A stretch of 49,442 nt of DNA from an uncultured Verrucomicrobiota bacterium (GTDB lineage Bacteria; Verrucomicrobiota; Kiritimatiellia; RFP12; UBA1067), in the NCBI GenBank assembly GCA_946610035.1, contig CAMOCC010000012.1:1-49442 (forward strand), in the 5' to 3' direction. How positions within the stretch are numbered: the first letter of the stretch is position 1; each line of letters starts with the position of its first letter. Below, one piece after another: positions 15,251 through 22,663 of this stretch. The notes under the pieces were generated by a model. The model was not told the DNA's origin, ran no database searches, and worked only from the letters and a program-made list of their open reading frames with translations. The translations under genes and the position numbers were made by a program.

Positions 15251-15877
15251 TTAGCCGAGGCGCACTATGCCGCGTTCCGCGGCGATGCGAAGCGCCTCCA
15301 CGCGATCCTTCGCGCCGAGGCGCTTGTAGATCGTGCGCAGGTGCGTCTTGACCGTGTCTTCGCACACGAACACCCGCTGGCCGATCTCCTTGTTGCTTAG
15401 GCCGACTGCGAGATAGCTGAGTATCTCAAGCTGGCGGGCGGAGAGTGGACGGTGCGCGTCCCGCTGACGCAGCTTCTCGGCGATCTCAGGCGGGACGCAC
15501 GACTCCCCCGAAGCGGCTCGGCGCACTGCATCAAGCAGCTCCGCGCCGCTCGACTGCTTCGACAAATAGCCGTACGCGCCTGCCTCGATGGCACGAAAAA
15601 CGTCCTCCTCCGAATCGAACGTCGAAAACACGACGGCCTTCGGACGAATCGCCTCGTCGATTCCGCGTAGCGCCGCGATAAAGCTTACGCCGTCCATCCC
15701 CTCGCCAAGACGGAGGTCAACGATGCATACGTCCACTCCGCCGCGGGACGCGATCTGCAGCGCCTCCTCGCCGGTTCCGACGGACGCCACGACAGAGACG
15801 TCGTCCTGTATCGAGAACACCGCCTCCAGGCCCATGCGCAGCACTGCGTGGTCGTCGACAAGCATTATTTTCAGCAT
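15251..15877 (-). CDS. NarL/FixJ-type response regulator
   Basis: A 208-residue two-domain regulator. The receiver domain has the acidic pair D8-D9, phospho-acceptor D54 (in CIVDLRLG), T86 (in VVFSTFD) and K107 (in YLSKQSS). The C-terminal LuxR-type helix-turn-helix contains LSARQLEILSYLAVGLSNKEIGQRVFVCEDTVKTHLRTIYKRLGAKDR. It overlaps the upstream sensor kinase gene by seven bases. The GGAGGCGG coding for the kinase's glycine-rich tail provides its ribosome binding site. It is the last gene of the minus-strand glycan operon, so the likely targets are promoters of that locus. The phosphorylation and DNA-binding functions are secure by family; the regulon is inferred. Confidence 0.92.
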   Translation of the reverse strand: MLKIMLVDDHAVLRMGLEAVFSIQDDVSVVASVGTGEEALQIASRGGVDVCIVDLRLGEGMDGVSFIAALRGIDEAIRPKAVVFSTFDSEEDVFRAIEAGAYGYLSKQSSGAELLDAVRRAASGESCVPPEIAEKLRQRDAHRPLSARQLEILSYLAVGLSNKEIGQRVFVCEDTVKTHLRTIYKRLGAKDRVEALRIAAERGIVRLG

Positions 15878-17985
15878 TCTCCGCCTCCTCCGTTTCCTGA
15901 CGCCGTTACTGGGATTCGCGCTTCCAGCCGGGTTCCCCTGCCTGGCGCCGAATCTATTCTGAAAAGCCCTCCGAGGCGACGCACCCGTTCGGCCATCCCA
16001 GACAGGCCGAAATGCCCGCGCGACGGACCTGGCACGTTCGCCGGATCGAAGCCTCGTCCGTCATCGGTCACCGCAAACACGAAATCCCCTCCATCGCCTC
16101 CTAGCGTGACCTGCACGGTCTTCGCGCCCGAATGCCGCAGCGCGTTCGTGACGGCCTCCTTCAGGACGCGGTGCGCCGTCGCCGCGACGGTCTCGCCGAG
16201 CTGCGGCACATCCGCCGCGACCAGCCTGACGGTGAAATCCCCCTTGGGCATGAGCGCGAACTCTCGCTCCAGCTCAGCAGCGAGGTCGCGTCCCTTGCGG
16301 TGCCTGAGGTTCCACACTATGTCATGGACATCGGATCTTGCCTCGGAAAGTATCGCACCCGCCTTTAACAGTGCCTCGCGCCGCTTTGGGTTCTCGTCCT
16401 TCCCCTCGCGTGCCGCAAGCGCCTCGATCTGAAGCGCCGCCGCAGTCAGGTTCTGCTGCAGCGAGTCGTGCAGGTCGGCCGCAAGGCGCGAGCGCTCTTC
16501 GAGGACCGCGTCAAACGCGATCTCGCTCTCGCGGAAACGCCTCGCCTGCGCGAGGAGCGTTCGCCTGTGCATCGCAAGCCCCGCGCCGAACGCAAGCACC
16601 AGCAGCACGAGCGTCGCAACGGCCAGCCTGCGGCACGTGCGGACCGCAAGCGGACTCATGAAGCGCTCGTCCCTGCGCAGCGCGACATCGTCCACGCCGC
16701 GCAGCAGCAGTCTGAACGCCACTGGGCTGTCCCATTTCTCCCAGTCGACGGCGCTTATGCGCTCCGTTATGCAGTAGATACCCGTTGCCGTCACTGCAGT
16801 GCCGGACGGAAGGTCGGCAAGTTTCTCAGCATCGCATCCAGGCGGCAGCTCCGCCTCCACAATGCGCCCGTCGAACGAAAGGAACACGATCAGAGTTCCG
16901 TCCGCAAGCTTGTCGACGTGCGAGAGCCTGGCGTCGAAGGTCACAAGACTGCCGTCCAGCGTCGCGACGGCGGACTCAGACCGGTCAGGACGGTACGGTG
17001 GGGTGCAATCCAGTTTCACAGGTTTGGGAAGCTCCGCCGATTCCTGTTTGTCCAATACGCGCCACCTCGCCCGCACAAGCCCCGCAAACGCCCGCTCGCG
17101 GCTGACGAATCCAACGACCTCGACGCGGCTGTCCACAGGTGGAAGATCGCCGTCCGCCGTCTCGACGCTGATCGCGCCGTTCTGTTTGTCCTGCAGGAAG
17201 AATCGCCCGCTCCGCGCCAGTGTAACCGTGCCAGCCACTTTCTTGCGGTGGCAGTTGCGCGCATCCCAGAATGTCGCCAGCGAGTCTATGGGTGTAAGCG
17301 CCATGGATGCTGAATCCTGCGGAGGCACGATGATCTTGACATCGCCCGCCGAGGACGTCACGACCGTTGCTCCGCGCCATTCGGCGCGCGCGTTGAAGTC
17401 AGTCCCCACAACGCCGGTAACGGAAAGTTCTGCGTCGACAAGTGCCTCTGGGCGCAGTCCGCTCCCCGACGGCGCTATGACGCGGAACACGCCGTCCGGC
17501 GTGGCGCATTCCAGATCGACGCCGTAAGTCCTCTCGACTACGCGCATGACGACCGCATCTATGCGTACGCGGAGCGAGTCAAGACGACCGTGCGCGAGAT
17601 CTGCAAGCGTCACGAGCGGCGCTTCTGGCAGCGGAACATGTCCGTGTACCGAGAGCCGCGTTACGCTGACCACAGGCGCAAATTCACCGCGCTCAATCCG
17701 TCCGGCAAGTTCAACCTTGTCGCCAGGCTCAAGAGGTTTTGCGGGGAAAGGGCTGCAGCCATCGCCAGCAGTTGCGTAAATACCCGGCGAGCCAGGTCTT
17801 GCATCATCCGCTATGACGAAACAACGTCCCGTTGTGCCTGGATACACTCCAGTCACAACGGCGCTGAGCTCAACTTGGCGCACATCGCCCGCTTCGTCAG
17901 GACCAAGTGCGCGAAGCTCCGCGACTCCGCCGTGAAGGGCGGAGACGAGGAGCGTCATCGCGACGGTAAGCGCGAAGCGGTTCAT
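15871..17985 (-). CDS. Sensor histidine kinase with periplasmic OB-like modules
   Basis: A 704-residue membrane kinase. A signal peptide (residues 1-22) leads to a long periplasmic part made of about four OB-fold-like modules, near 38-112, 136-215, 248-312 and 340-412; RFFLQDKQNGAISVE is a typical strand pair. One transmembrane helix lies near 453-471. The cytoplasmic part has a HisKA_3 dimerisation segment with the phospho-histidine H506 in AADLHDSLQQN, then an HATPase domain with VLKEAVTNALRHSG, DDGRGFD and GHFGLSGMAERVRRLGG. This is the usual partner of NarL-type regulators, and that partner follows directly. Its start overlaps the rhamnosidase stop by four bases (ATGA), so the sensor is made together with the enzymes. 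The ligand is unknown; a glycan fragment is plausible. Confidence 0.9.
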   Translation of the reverse strand: MNRFALTVAMTLLVSALHGGVAELRALGPDEAGDVRQVELSAVVTGVYPGTTGRCFVIADDARPGSPGIYATAGDGCSPFPAKPLEPGDKVELAGRIERGEFAPVVSVTRLSVHGHVPLPEAPLVTLADLAHGRLDSLRVRIDAVVMRVVERTYGVDLECATPDGVFRVIAPSGSGLRPEALVDAELSVTGVVGTDFNARAEWRGATVVTSSAGDVKIIVPPQDSASMALTPIDSLATFWDARNCHRKKVAGTVTLARSGRFFLQDKQNGAISVETADGDLPPVDSRVEVVGFVSRERAFAGLVRARWRVLDKQESAELPKPVKLDCTPPYRPDRSESAVATLDGSLVTFDARLSHVDKLADGTLIVFLSFDGRIVEAELPPGCDAEKLADLPSGTAVTATGIYCITERISAVDWEKWDSPVAFRLLLRGVDDVALRRDERFMSPLAVRTCRRLAVATLVLLVLAFGAGLAMHRRTLLAQARRFRESEIAFDAVLEERSRLAADLHDSLQQNLTAAALQIEALAAREGKDENPKRREALLKAGAILSEARSDVHDIVWNLRHRKGRDLAAELEREFALMPKGDFTVRLVAADVPQLGETVAATAHRVLKEAVTNALRHSGAKTVQVTLGGDGGDFVFAVTDDGRGFDPANVPGPSRGHFGLSGMAERVRRLGGLFRIDSAPGRGTRLEARIPVTASGNGGGGEC

Positions 17986-20111
17986 ATGTCGAGTTCTGCC
18001 GATACCTTCTCCCCCGGTTTGATTTCAATGCGGCGTCCGCCGGACAGTACAAGTGTTCCCTTCCCGCCCGTGGAGAATACGGACACTTTTCCGTCCTTTA
18101 CGGCAACCGATATTTCTCCGAACGGCGCGGGAACCTTCCCCTCCATCCACTTTAGGCCGCCTAGGTTGGGCCTGACTTCGTAGGTCGCAAAGCCTGCCGA
18201 TGTCGGAGTGACGCCGAGATAGTAGCGACCGAGCAGATACACCGGCGAAGCGCCCCAGGCATGGCAAAGCGACTTTCCGAAGCGGCGCTCGTACATCGCG
18301 TAATGCGCGTCTCCGTTCTCCGACGGATTGTACAGCTCCCAGAAGCTCGTTGCGCCGAGCCTGAGCATGCCGCCCCAGTACGACTTGATCTCCTTTGTCA
18401 CGGAATCCTGCATTCCGAGCGAGCAAAGCGCCTCGAGCTCGTAGAAGCGCATGTACGGCGTCTGTATCTTAAGCACATCGTCGTTCAGCATGACGTTCTT
18501 GACGACGCTCGCCTTCTGCGCCTCGTCGAAGTAGCCGTAGAAGAGTCCGAACATGTTCGGGTAGCGCGTCACCATCGGATCGACGCGTCCGTCGTTGTAG
18601 ATCATGTGCATAAGCGCGCCGTTTTCCTTGTTCCAATAGCGCGGCACGATCTCCGCGCGCAGCTTCTTCGCGCGATTGAGATACGCTGCCGCGTCGTCCT
18701 TCGCGCCTACGTCGCTCGCGACTCCCGCCGTCGCCTCCAGCGCGCGGACGAGGAGCATCTGCTCAAAGCTCGTGACGCCCCCGTAGTTAGGAAGCGTTTT
18801 CGAGTCCCAGTCGATGAACATCCAGTCGCCCTCGCGGTCGGCGGGACGTCCGTCCTTGTCGAGCCGCGCGATTGCAAATTCCATCAGCGACTTCATGCGC
18901 GGATAGACCTGGCGCGCGAAGAAGGGGTCGCCCGAATAGAGGCGGTATTTCTCGACGGCGTCGAACCAGTAGAACGTATAGTCCATTATGCGGTTAAGAT
19001 GGCATTTCACCGGATCCTTGCCGCGGAGCGTCCAGAGGGTGTCGCGGCATCCGTCGTAGTCGCCGAACACGTAGTAGTTCATGAGGAAGCTCTGCACCGC
19101 GTCGCCGCTCCACACCCAGTGGTCGCGCTTCACGCCCTCGATGAAGACCTCGCGGCAGGTTAGCTCGAGCGTGTGCACCGAGACGTTCCAGATGCGGTTC
19201 AGCTCCTCGTCGCTGCACTTGAACGAACCGCGCACCGGCATGCCCTTTGTCTCGCTGTCCATGGCCATGTCCTTGATCGTTACGTCGCCAGAGACTCTTT
19301 CGATGCTGACGTAGCGGAATCCGTGCGCTATCTCGCGGCGGTACTCCGCTGTCTCGGAAAGCTCGAGCATCTCCCATCCGTCCAGTGCACCAGGCTTTGT
19401 GTTGGCGAGATCCACCGCCAGCCTCTCCGGGTCGCTTTCGGCGTAGATCACCTTTACGACGCCCTTGCCCTTGACGTCAAGGAGCCTGAGGTACCCGTAC
19501 GTCTCCTCGCCGAAGTCGGCGGAGACGAAATAGTCTTTCCCGACAGTCGCATGGGAAACCCATTCGGGCAGCTTTTCCCTTGTCGGCAGCTTTGCAAGTC
19601 CAGGAGGCGTCGCTGGATCGACGAAGCGGGAAGACGAGTCGCATGGAACGTCCTCCGTCTTGTCCCACGTCGTCGTCCAGCCGGCGTTCCATGTGGAGTC
19701 GGACACGAGGTTGGGGCCTTTTACCCAGATGGACGGAGGGCGTTCGTTGTTCTGTATCTTCACCTCGATCGAGGTTGCGTTCTTCGGAAGCGTGAACTTT
19801 CCGAGGATGGCGGAGCTTTCGGTGTAGTTGCCCTTGTCGTCCCACCAGCAAACAGCCGCGTTGCCGTCGCATCGGATTTCCAGGGGCTCGTCGTCCGCGA
19901 GCTTGACGTCCCTGCGGAAGAGCACTCGCGAATGCGGTTCGTAGAGCGGCCAGAACGGGGTGAGGCGAGAGCCCCACTGGAGGCGCTCGCTCTGAAGCTC
20001 GTTGCCCCACCATATCCCGTAGTCGCCAGGATACCATATCCAGCGCGCTTCCTCCGCGTATGCCGCCGCGCCTGCGGCAAGCAAGGCAATGGCTATAAGT
20101 CTATTGCGCAT
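17982..20111 (-). CDS. Secreted GH78 alpha-L-rhamnosidase
   Basis: A 709-residue protein with a signal peptide (cleavage near AYAEE). N-terminal beta-sandwich modules are followed by an (alpha/alpha)6 barrel and a C-terminal beta domain. GH78 hallmarks are EGVKRDHWVWSGDAV near residues 320-335 and GATSFWELYNP near 590, where a conserved glutamate serves as general base in the family. In the first motif the residue after KRD is H where many relatives have a charged residue, so the subfamily may be unusual. Expected activity is release of terminal alpha-L-rhamnose from plant or algal polysaccharide. GAGGGGA precedes the start. It lies 15 nt after the beta-helix gene and overlaps the sensor kinase gene, so it belongs to the operon. 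Confidence 0.87.
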   Translation of the reverse strand: MRNRLIAIALLAAGAAAYAEEARWIWYPGDYGIWWGNELQSERLQWGSRLTPFWPLYEPHSRVLFRRDVKLADDEPLEIRCDGNAAVCWWDDKGNYTESSAILGKFTLPKNATSIEVKIQNNERPPSIWVKGPNLVSDSTWNAGWTTTWDKTEDVPCDSSSRFVDPATPPGLAKLPTREKLPEWVSHATVGKDYFVSADFGEETYGYLRLLDVKGKGVVKVIYAESDPERLAVDLANTKPGALDGWEMLELSETAEYRREIAHGFRYVSIERVSGDVTIKDMAMDSETKGMPVRGSFKCSDEELNRIWNVSVHTLELTCREVFIEGVKRDHWVWSGDAVQSFLMNYYVFGDYDGCRDTLWTLRGKDPVKCHLNRIMDYTFYWFDAVEKYRLYSGDPFFARQVYPRMKSLMEFAIARLDKDGRPADREGDWMFIDWDSKTLPNYGGVTSFEQMLLVRALEATAGVASDVGAKDDAAAYLNRAKKLRAEIVPRYWNKENGALMHMIYNDGRVDPMVTRYPNMFGLFYGYFDEAQKASVVKNVMLNDDVLKIQTPYMRFYELEALCSLGMQDSVTKEIKSYWGGMLRLGATSFWELYNPSENGDAHYAMYERRFGKSLCHAWGASPVYLLGRYYLGVTPTSAGFATYEVRPNLGGLKWMEGKVPAPFGEISVAVKDGKVSVFSTGGKGTLVLSGGRRIEIKPGEKVSAELDI

Positions 20112-20126
20112 AAAGACAATTCCCCT

Positions 20127-21332
20127 CTATCGTATGACGATCATGAGTCCGTTCTTGTAGATGGAGTATAAGCCGCTTTCCTCCTTTAGCTTCCACCCAT
20201 CGGCGGCAAGTGCGCTTGAGAGCTGGACGTTGAACTTGCTAGTGTCGGTTACTGCAAGAACGGGGTTGCCACTGCGGCTTCCCGCCTCGCCCGTGATGGT
20301 CAAAACGCCAGTATCGCCGGACTGACGGTCGCTGATGGTGAGCGTCGAGTTCTGCGGATTGCTGACACTGATGTTGTTTTCCCAGGTCTTAAGAGTCCCG
20401 ATAGTGCCCTTGCCTGAAAGGACTGTGCCATTCAATGCCGCGACGGCGTGACTAGACCAATCGTCATCCATGACAAGGGTGCCAGATCGGACGTCGATTT
20501 GATATGTTGCCGTGCTTTGAAACGTCGGCAGTGAAAAGGAATCCGCAATTGTCAAAATGCCTCCATCCGATTTGTCAAATGTTCCGAAACTGCAGTGGAC
20601 GGTTCCCCACTCTGTCCATGCATCCGAACCTTCAAGTTTTCCTGCCCAAACCCTATTCATAACACGTGTTCCTGTTACTATCGAAGGATTGTTGCCGTTG
20701 GCGGAAAGGAGCTTAGCCGTTGCGCAGAAATTGCCGAGCCTAATCGCCCCACCATTTCCTGCGATTCGCATCTCCTTTCCTTCTGGGAAGGCATTGAAAT
20801 TCCAAACGGAACCTTCACCCGTCGACTGTATGCCGGAAGATTCACACACGAACCATTCCAATGATTTTGCAGAAATGTCAAGATTGATTATGCCGGTAAA
20901 GCCTGAATAATTACCGTTGAAATAAAAACCCCTTCCTGTGGAAACGTAATTTAGAGTTCCGCTGCCTGTTACAGAACCTGACATTGTGACGTTGCATCCT
21001 TCTTGCGTGTATGCGTCTGTAGTGTTGCGAATCGCGTTTTCTGTACCATCCGCAATGACAAAAGCATTCGGCAACGCAACGTTTGCACTGTCTGCTCCCG
21101 AGAACCCCTCGATTGTCGCACCGCGCATCTCGACTATGGCTGTATCGGTAAATATTCCTCTTGCCAGCGTAAGCTTGACGCCGCTTTCCAGAATGAGCGT
21201 GCCCGCCACAGTGCCGCCGTCGACCGTCTTGCTCTCGCTAAGCGTAAGCGTCTCGCCTGACGCAACGTTGAGCTCTTCGGCAAGGAGCGTTCCGCACAGG
21301 AGCGCGGCTGCGATCGTCATGAGTTTCTTCAT
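20127..21332 (-). CDS. Secreted beta-helix-like protein of unknown function
   Basis: A 401-residue protein with a clear signal peptide (MKKLMTIAAALLCGTLLAEE). The rest is rich in Gly, Ser, Thr, Asn and Val, with short repeated strands such as GTLILESGVKLTLARG, VTMSGSVTGSGTLNYV and LNGTVLSGKGTIGTLKTW. This resembles the passenger repeats of autotransporter-associated beta-strand proteins (PATR-like) and predicts a parallel beta-helix. No autotransporter barrel or anchoring motif is present at the C terminus. GGAGGAAAA precedes the ATG. It sits in an operon between a clan GH-A hydrolase and a rhamnosidase, with gaps of about 15 nt on both sides. Base composition is more AT-rich than its neighbours, as in the giant adhesin. 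A glycan-binding or surface-scaffold role is inferred only from context. Confidence 0.7.
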   Translation of the reverse strand: MKKLMTIAAALLCGTLLAEELNVASGETLTLSESKTVDGGTVAGTLILESGVKLTLARGIFTDTAIVEMRGATIEGFSGADSANVALPNAFVIADGTENAIRNTTDAYTQEGCNVTMSGSVTGSGTLNYVSTGRGFYFNGNYSGFTGIINLDISAKSLEWFVCESSGIQSTGEGSVWNFNAFPEGKEMRIAGNGGAIRLGNFCATAKLLSANGNNPSIVTGTRVMNRVWAGKLEGSDAWTEWGTVHCSFGTFDKSDGGILTIADSFSLPTFQSTATYQIDVRSGTLVMDDDWSSHAVAALNGTVLSGKGTIGTLKTWENNISVSNPQNSTLTISDRQSGDTGVLTITGEAGSRSGNPVLAVTDTSKFNVQLSSALAADGWKLKEESGLYSIYKNGLMIVIR

Positions 21333-21346
21333 TGTCTTTTCCTCCG

Positions 21347-22600
21347 TTATTTATTATATTGAAGCGGGACGTTGGCGAAGGCGGCTCCGCCTTTGCCGTC
21401 GAAAACGTATGCGTAAAGTCTGTATATGCCTGGTTTAGGCAGGCTTACCTTCACTTTGGGCGTGCCGCGTCCTTCGACAACGACGCCCTTGTGACCCTTG
21501 GGCGCAGCTCCTCCGAGGCCAGTGTCGCCGTAGTAGCCGTTCTCGTCTATGAGCGCCCAGCGCCACACGAGCGGATCGCCGTCGGGATCGGTCGCTGAAG
21601 TCTCGACTGTCACGAGGTCGTTTGTGGACGCGACTTCAAGCCTGTCCGCATTCAGCGGCTTTATCTCCGGCACGCGGTTGGCGCTTTTCGCCACGCCCCA
21701 TTTGTCCTGCACGATCTGCGCGCCTGCGAGCATGTCGCCGTTGGGGAGAAGGAGCCCGTGCCATGTCGGCGTGCCTTCGACCTTCGTGCCCCAGATGAAG
21801 GCGTATCCGCCGAGGCACCACTTTCCGCGCAAGGGCGCGATGGACGTGTCGTATATCTTCCCTATCCAGTCCGCCTTGTCCGTCGAAGTCGGCTCGAACG
21901 GCGCGCCGAAGCCGGTGCGGCCAGTTTCGTTGGCGCCGAAGAGCCCGTATTCCGTGAGCACGTACGGAATCGCGCCCATCTTCGCCCAGCGTTCGCCTAT
22001 TGAGTGCGCGCCGCCGTAGCTGTTGATGCCGAGGAAGTCTAGGTTGGGGCAAAGCCTTGTTATCATCGCGGCCTTTTCGGGCCAGACTTCCGCGACGACG
22101 GTGCAGACCGGGTGGTTGGGGTCGATTTTCTTCACCTCGGCCGCTGCCCTGTCGATGAACCGCCACAGCTCCTCCTGGTGCGGATTGTTGAGCTCCATCT
22201 CGTTCCCGAGAGCCCAGCAGAGGAGCGCGTCGTGATCCTTGAGTTCCGCAACGGTCCTGAGGATGCTCTTGAGCGTCGAGTCGAGGGCTTTCGTGTTCGT
22301 GTAGTCGAATCCGTGCTCCGCATGTCCAAGCCAGAAGCCGACCATCACGGTGACTCCGCACTTTTCGGCGCGATCAAGCTCCTTCGCCGCATCGTCTGCG
22401 CCCCATGTGCGCACTGAGTTCCCTCCTGCAGCGGCGAACTTTTCGAGATCCCTGACTCCGCCGGCTCCGCGGATGAAATACTCCTCGCCGTTGCGCGTCA
22501 TGCGCCAGGAGCCTTTCGAGCCTTCGATCCTGACGACCGAGGCGGAGGCCGCAACTGCCGCCAAACATGTGGCAAATAATACTGCTGGTGTTGCTTTCAT
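21347..22600 (-). CDS. Secreted clan GH-A glycoside hydrolase with cadherin-like tail
   Basis: A 417-residue protein with a signal peptide (MKATPAVLFATCLAAVAASA). A TIM barrel carries the acid/base Glu134 in CWALGNEME and the nucleophile Glu217 in VLTEYGL, as in GH2 and GH5 barrels. No N-terminal GH2 sandwich is present. The C-terminal 100 residues contain TSATDPDGDPLVWRW, typical of a cadherin/PKD-like module. The family number is uncertain and so is the substrate. The start has no Shine-Dalgarno sequence: the -10 box ends eight bases before the ATG. It opens the operon that continues through the beta-helix protein, the rhamnosidase, the kinase and the response regulator. Confidence 0.8.
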   Translation of the reverse strand: MKATPAVLFATCLAAVAASASVVRIEGSKGSWRMTRNGEEYFIRGAGGVRDLEKFAAAGGNSVRTWGADDAAKELDRAEKCGVTVMVGFWLGHAEHGFDYTNTKALDSTLKSILRTVAELKDHDALLCWALGNEMELNNPHQEELWRFIDRAAAEVKKIDPNHPVCTVVAEVWPEKAAMITRLCPNLDFLGINSYGGAHSIGERWAKMGAIPYVLTEYGLFGANETGRTGFGAPFEPTSTDKADWIGKIYDTSIAPLRGKWCLGGYAFIWGTKVEGTPTWHGLLLPNGDMLAGAQIVQDKWGVAKSANRVPEIKPLNADRLEVASTNDLVTVETSATDPDGDPLVWRWALIDENGYYGDTGLGGAAPKGHKGVVVEGRGTPKVKVSLPKPGIYRLYAYVFDGKGGAAFANVPLQYNK

Positions 22601-22608
22601 ATGTCTTA

Positions 22609-22636
22609 ATTATAGCAAATTTGGGTGAATTGGCAA
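22609..22636 (-). promoter_or_regulatory. Promoter of the GH-A/GH78/two-component operon
   Basis: Read on the minus strand, TTGCCA (22636-22631) and TATAAT (22614-22609) are 16 bp apart. The -10 box ends eight bases before the ATG at 22600, which predicts a leaderless transcript. A GTGAATTGGCAAT sequence (22625-22637, plus strand) overlaps the -35 box. Confidence 0.6.
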
Positions 22637-22639
22637 TAC

Positions 22640-22656
22640 TACACGAAAGAGTGAAA
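22640..22656 (-). promoter_or_regulatory. Shared 17-bp motif upstream of the GH-A operon
   Basis: TACACGAAAGAGTGAAA (plus strand) is found identically at 25343-25359, upstream of the GH3 gene. Both copies lie just beyond the -35 region of minus-strand promoters, in the same orientation relative to the gene. This is a candidate binding site for a common regulator, possibly the response regulator at the end of the operon. Confidence 0.5.
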
Positions 22657-22663
22657 ATCGCCG

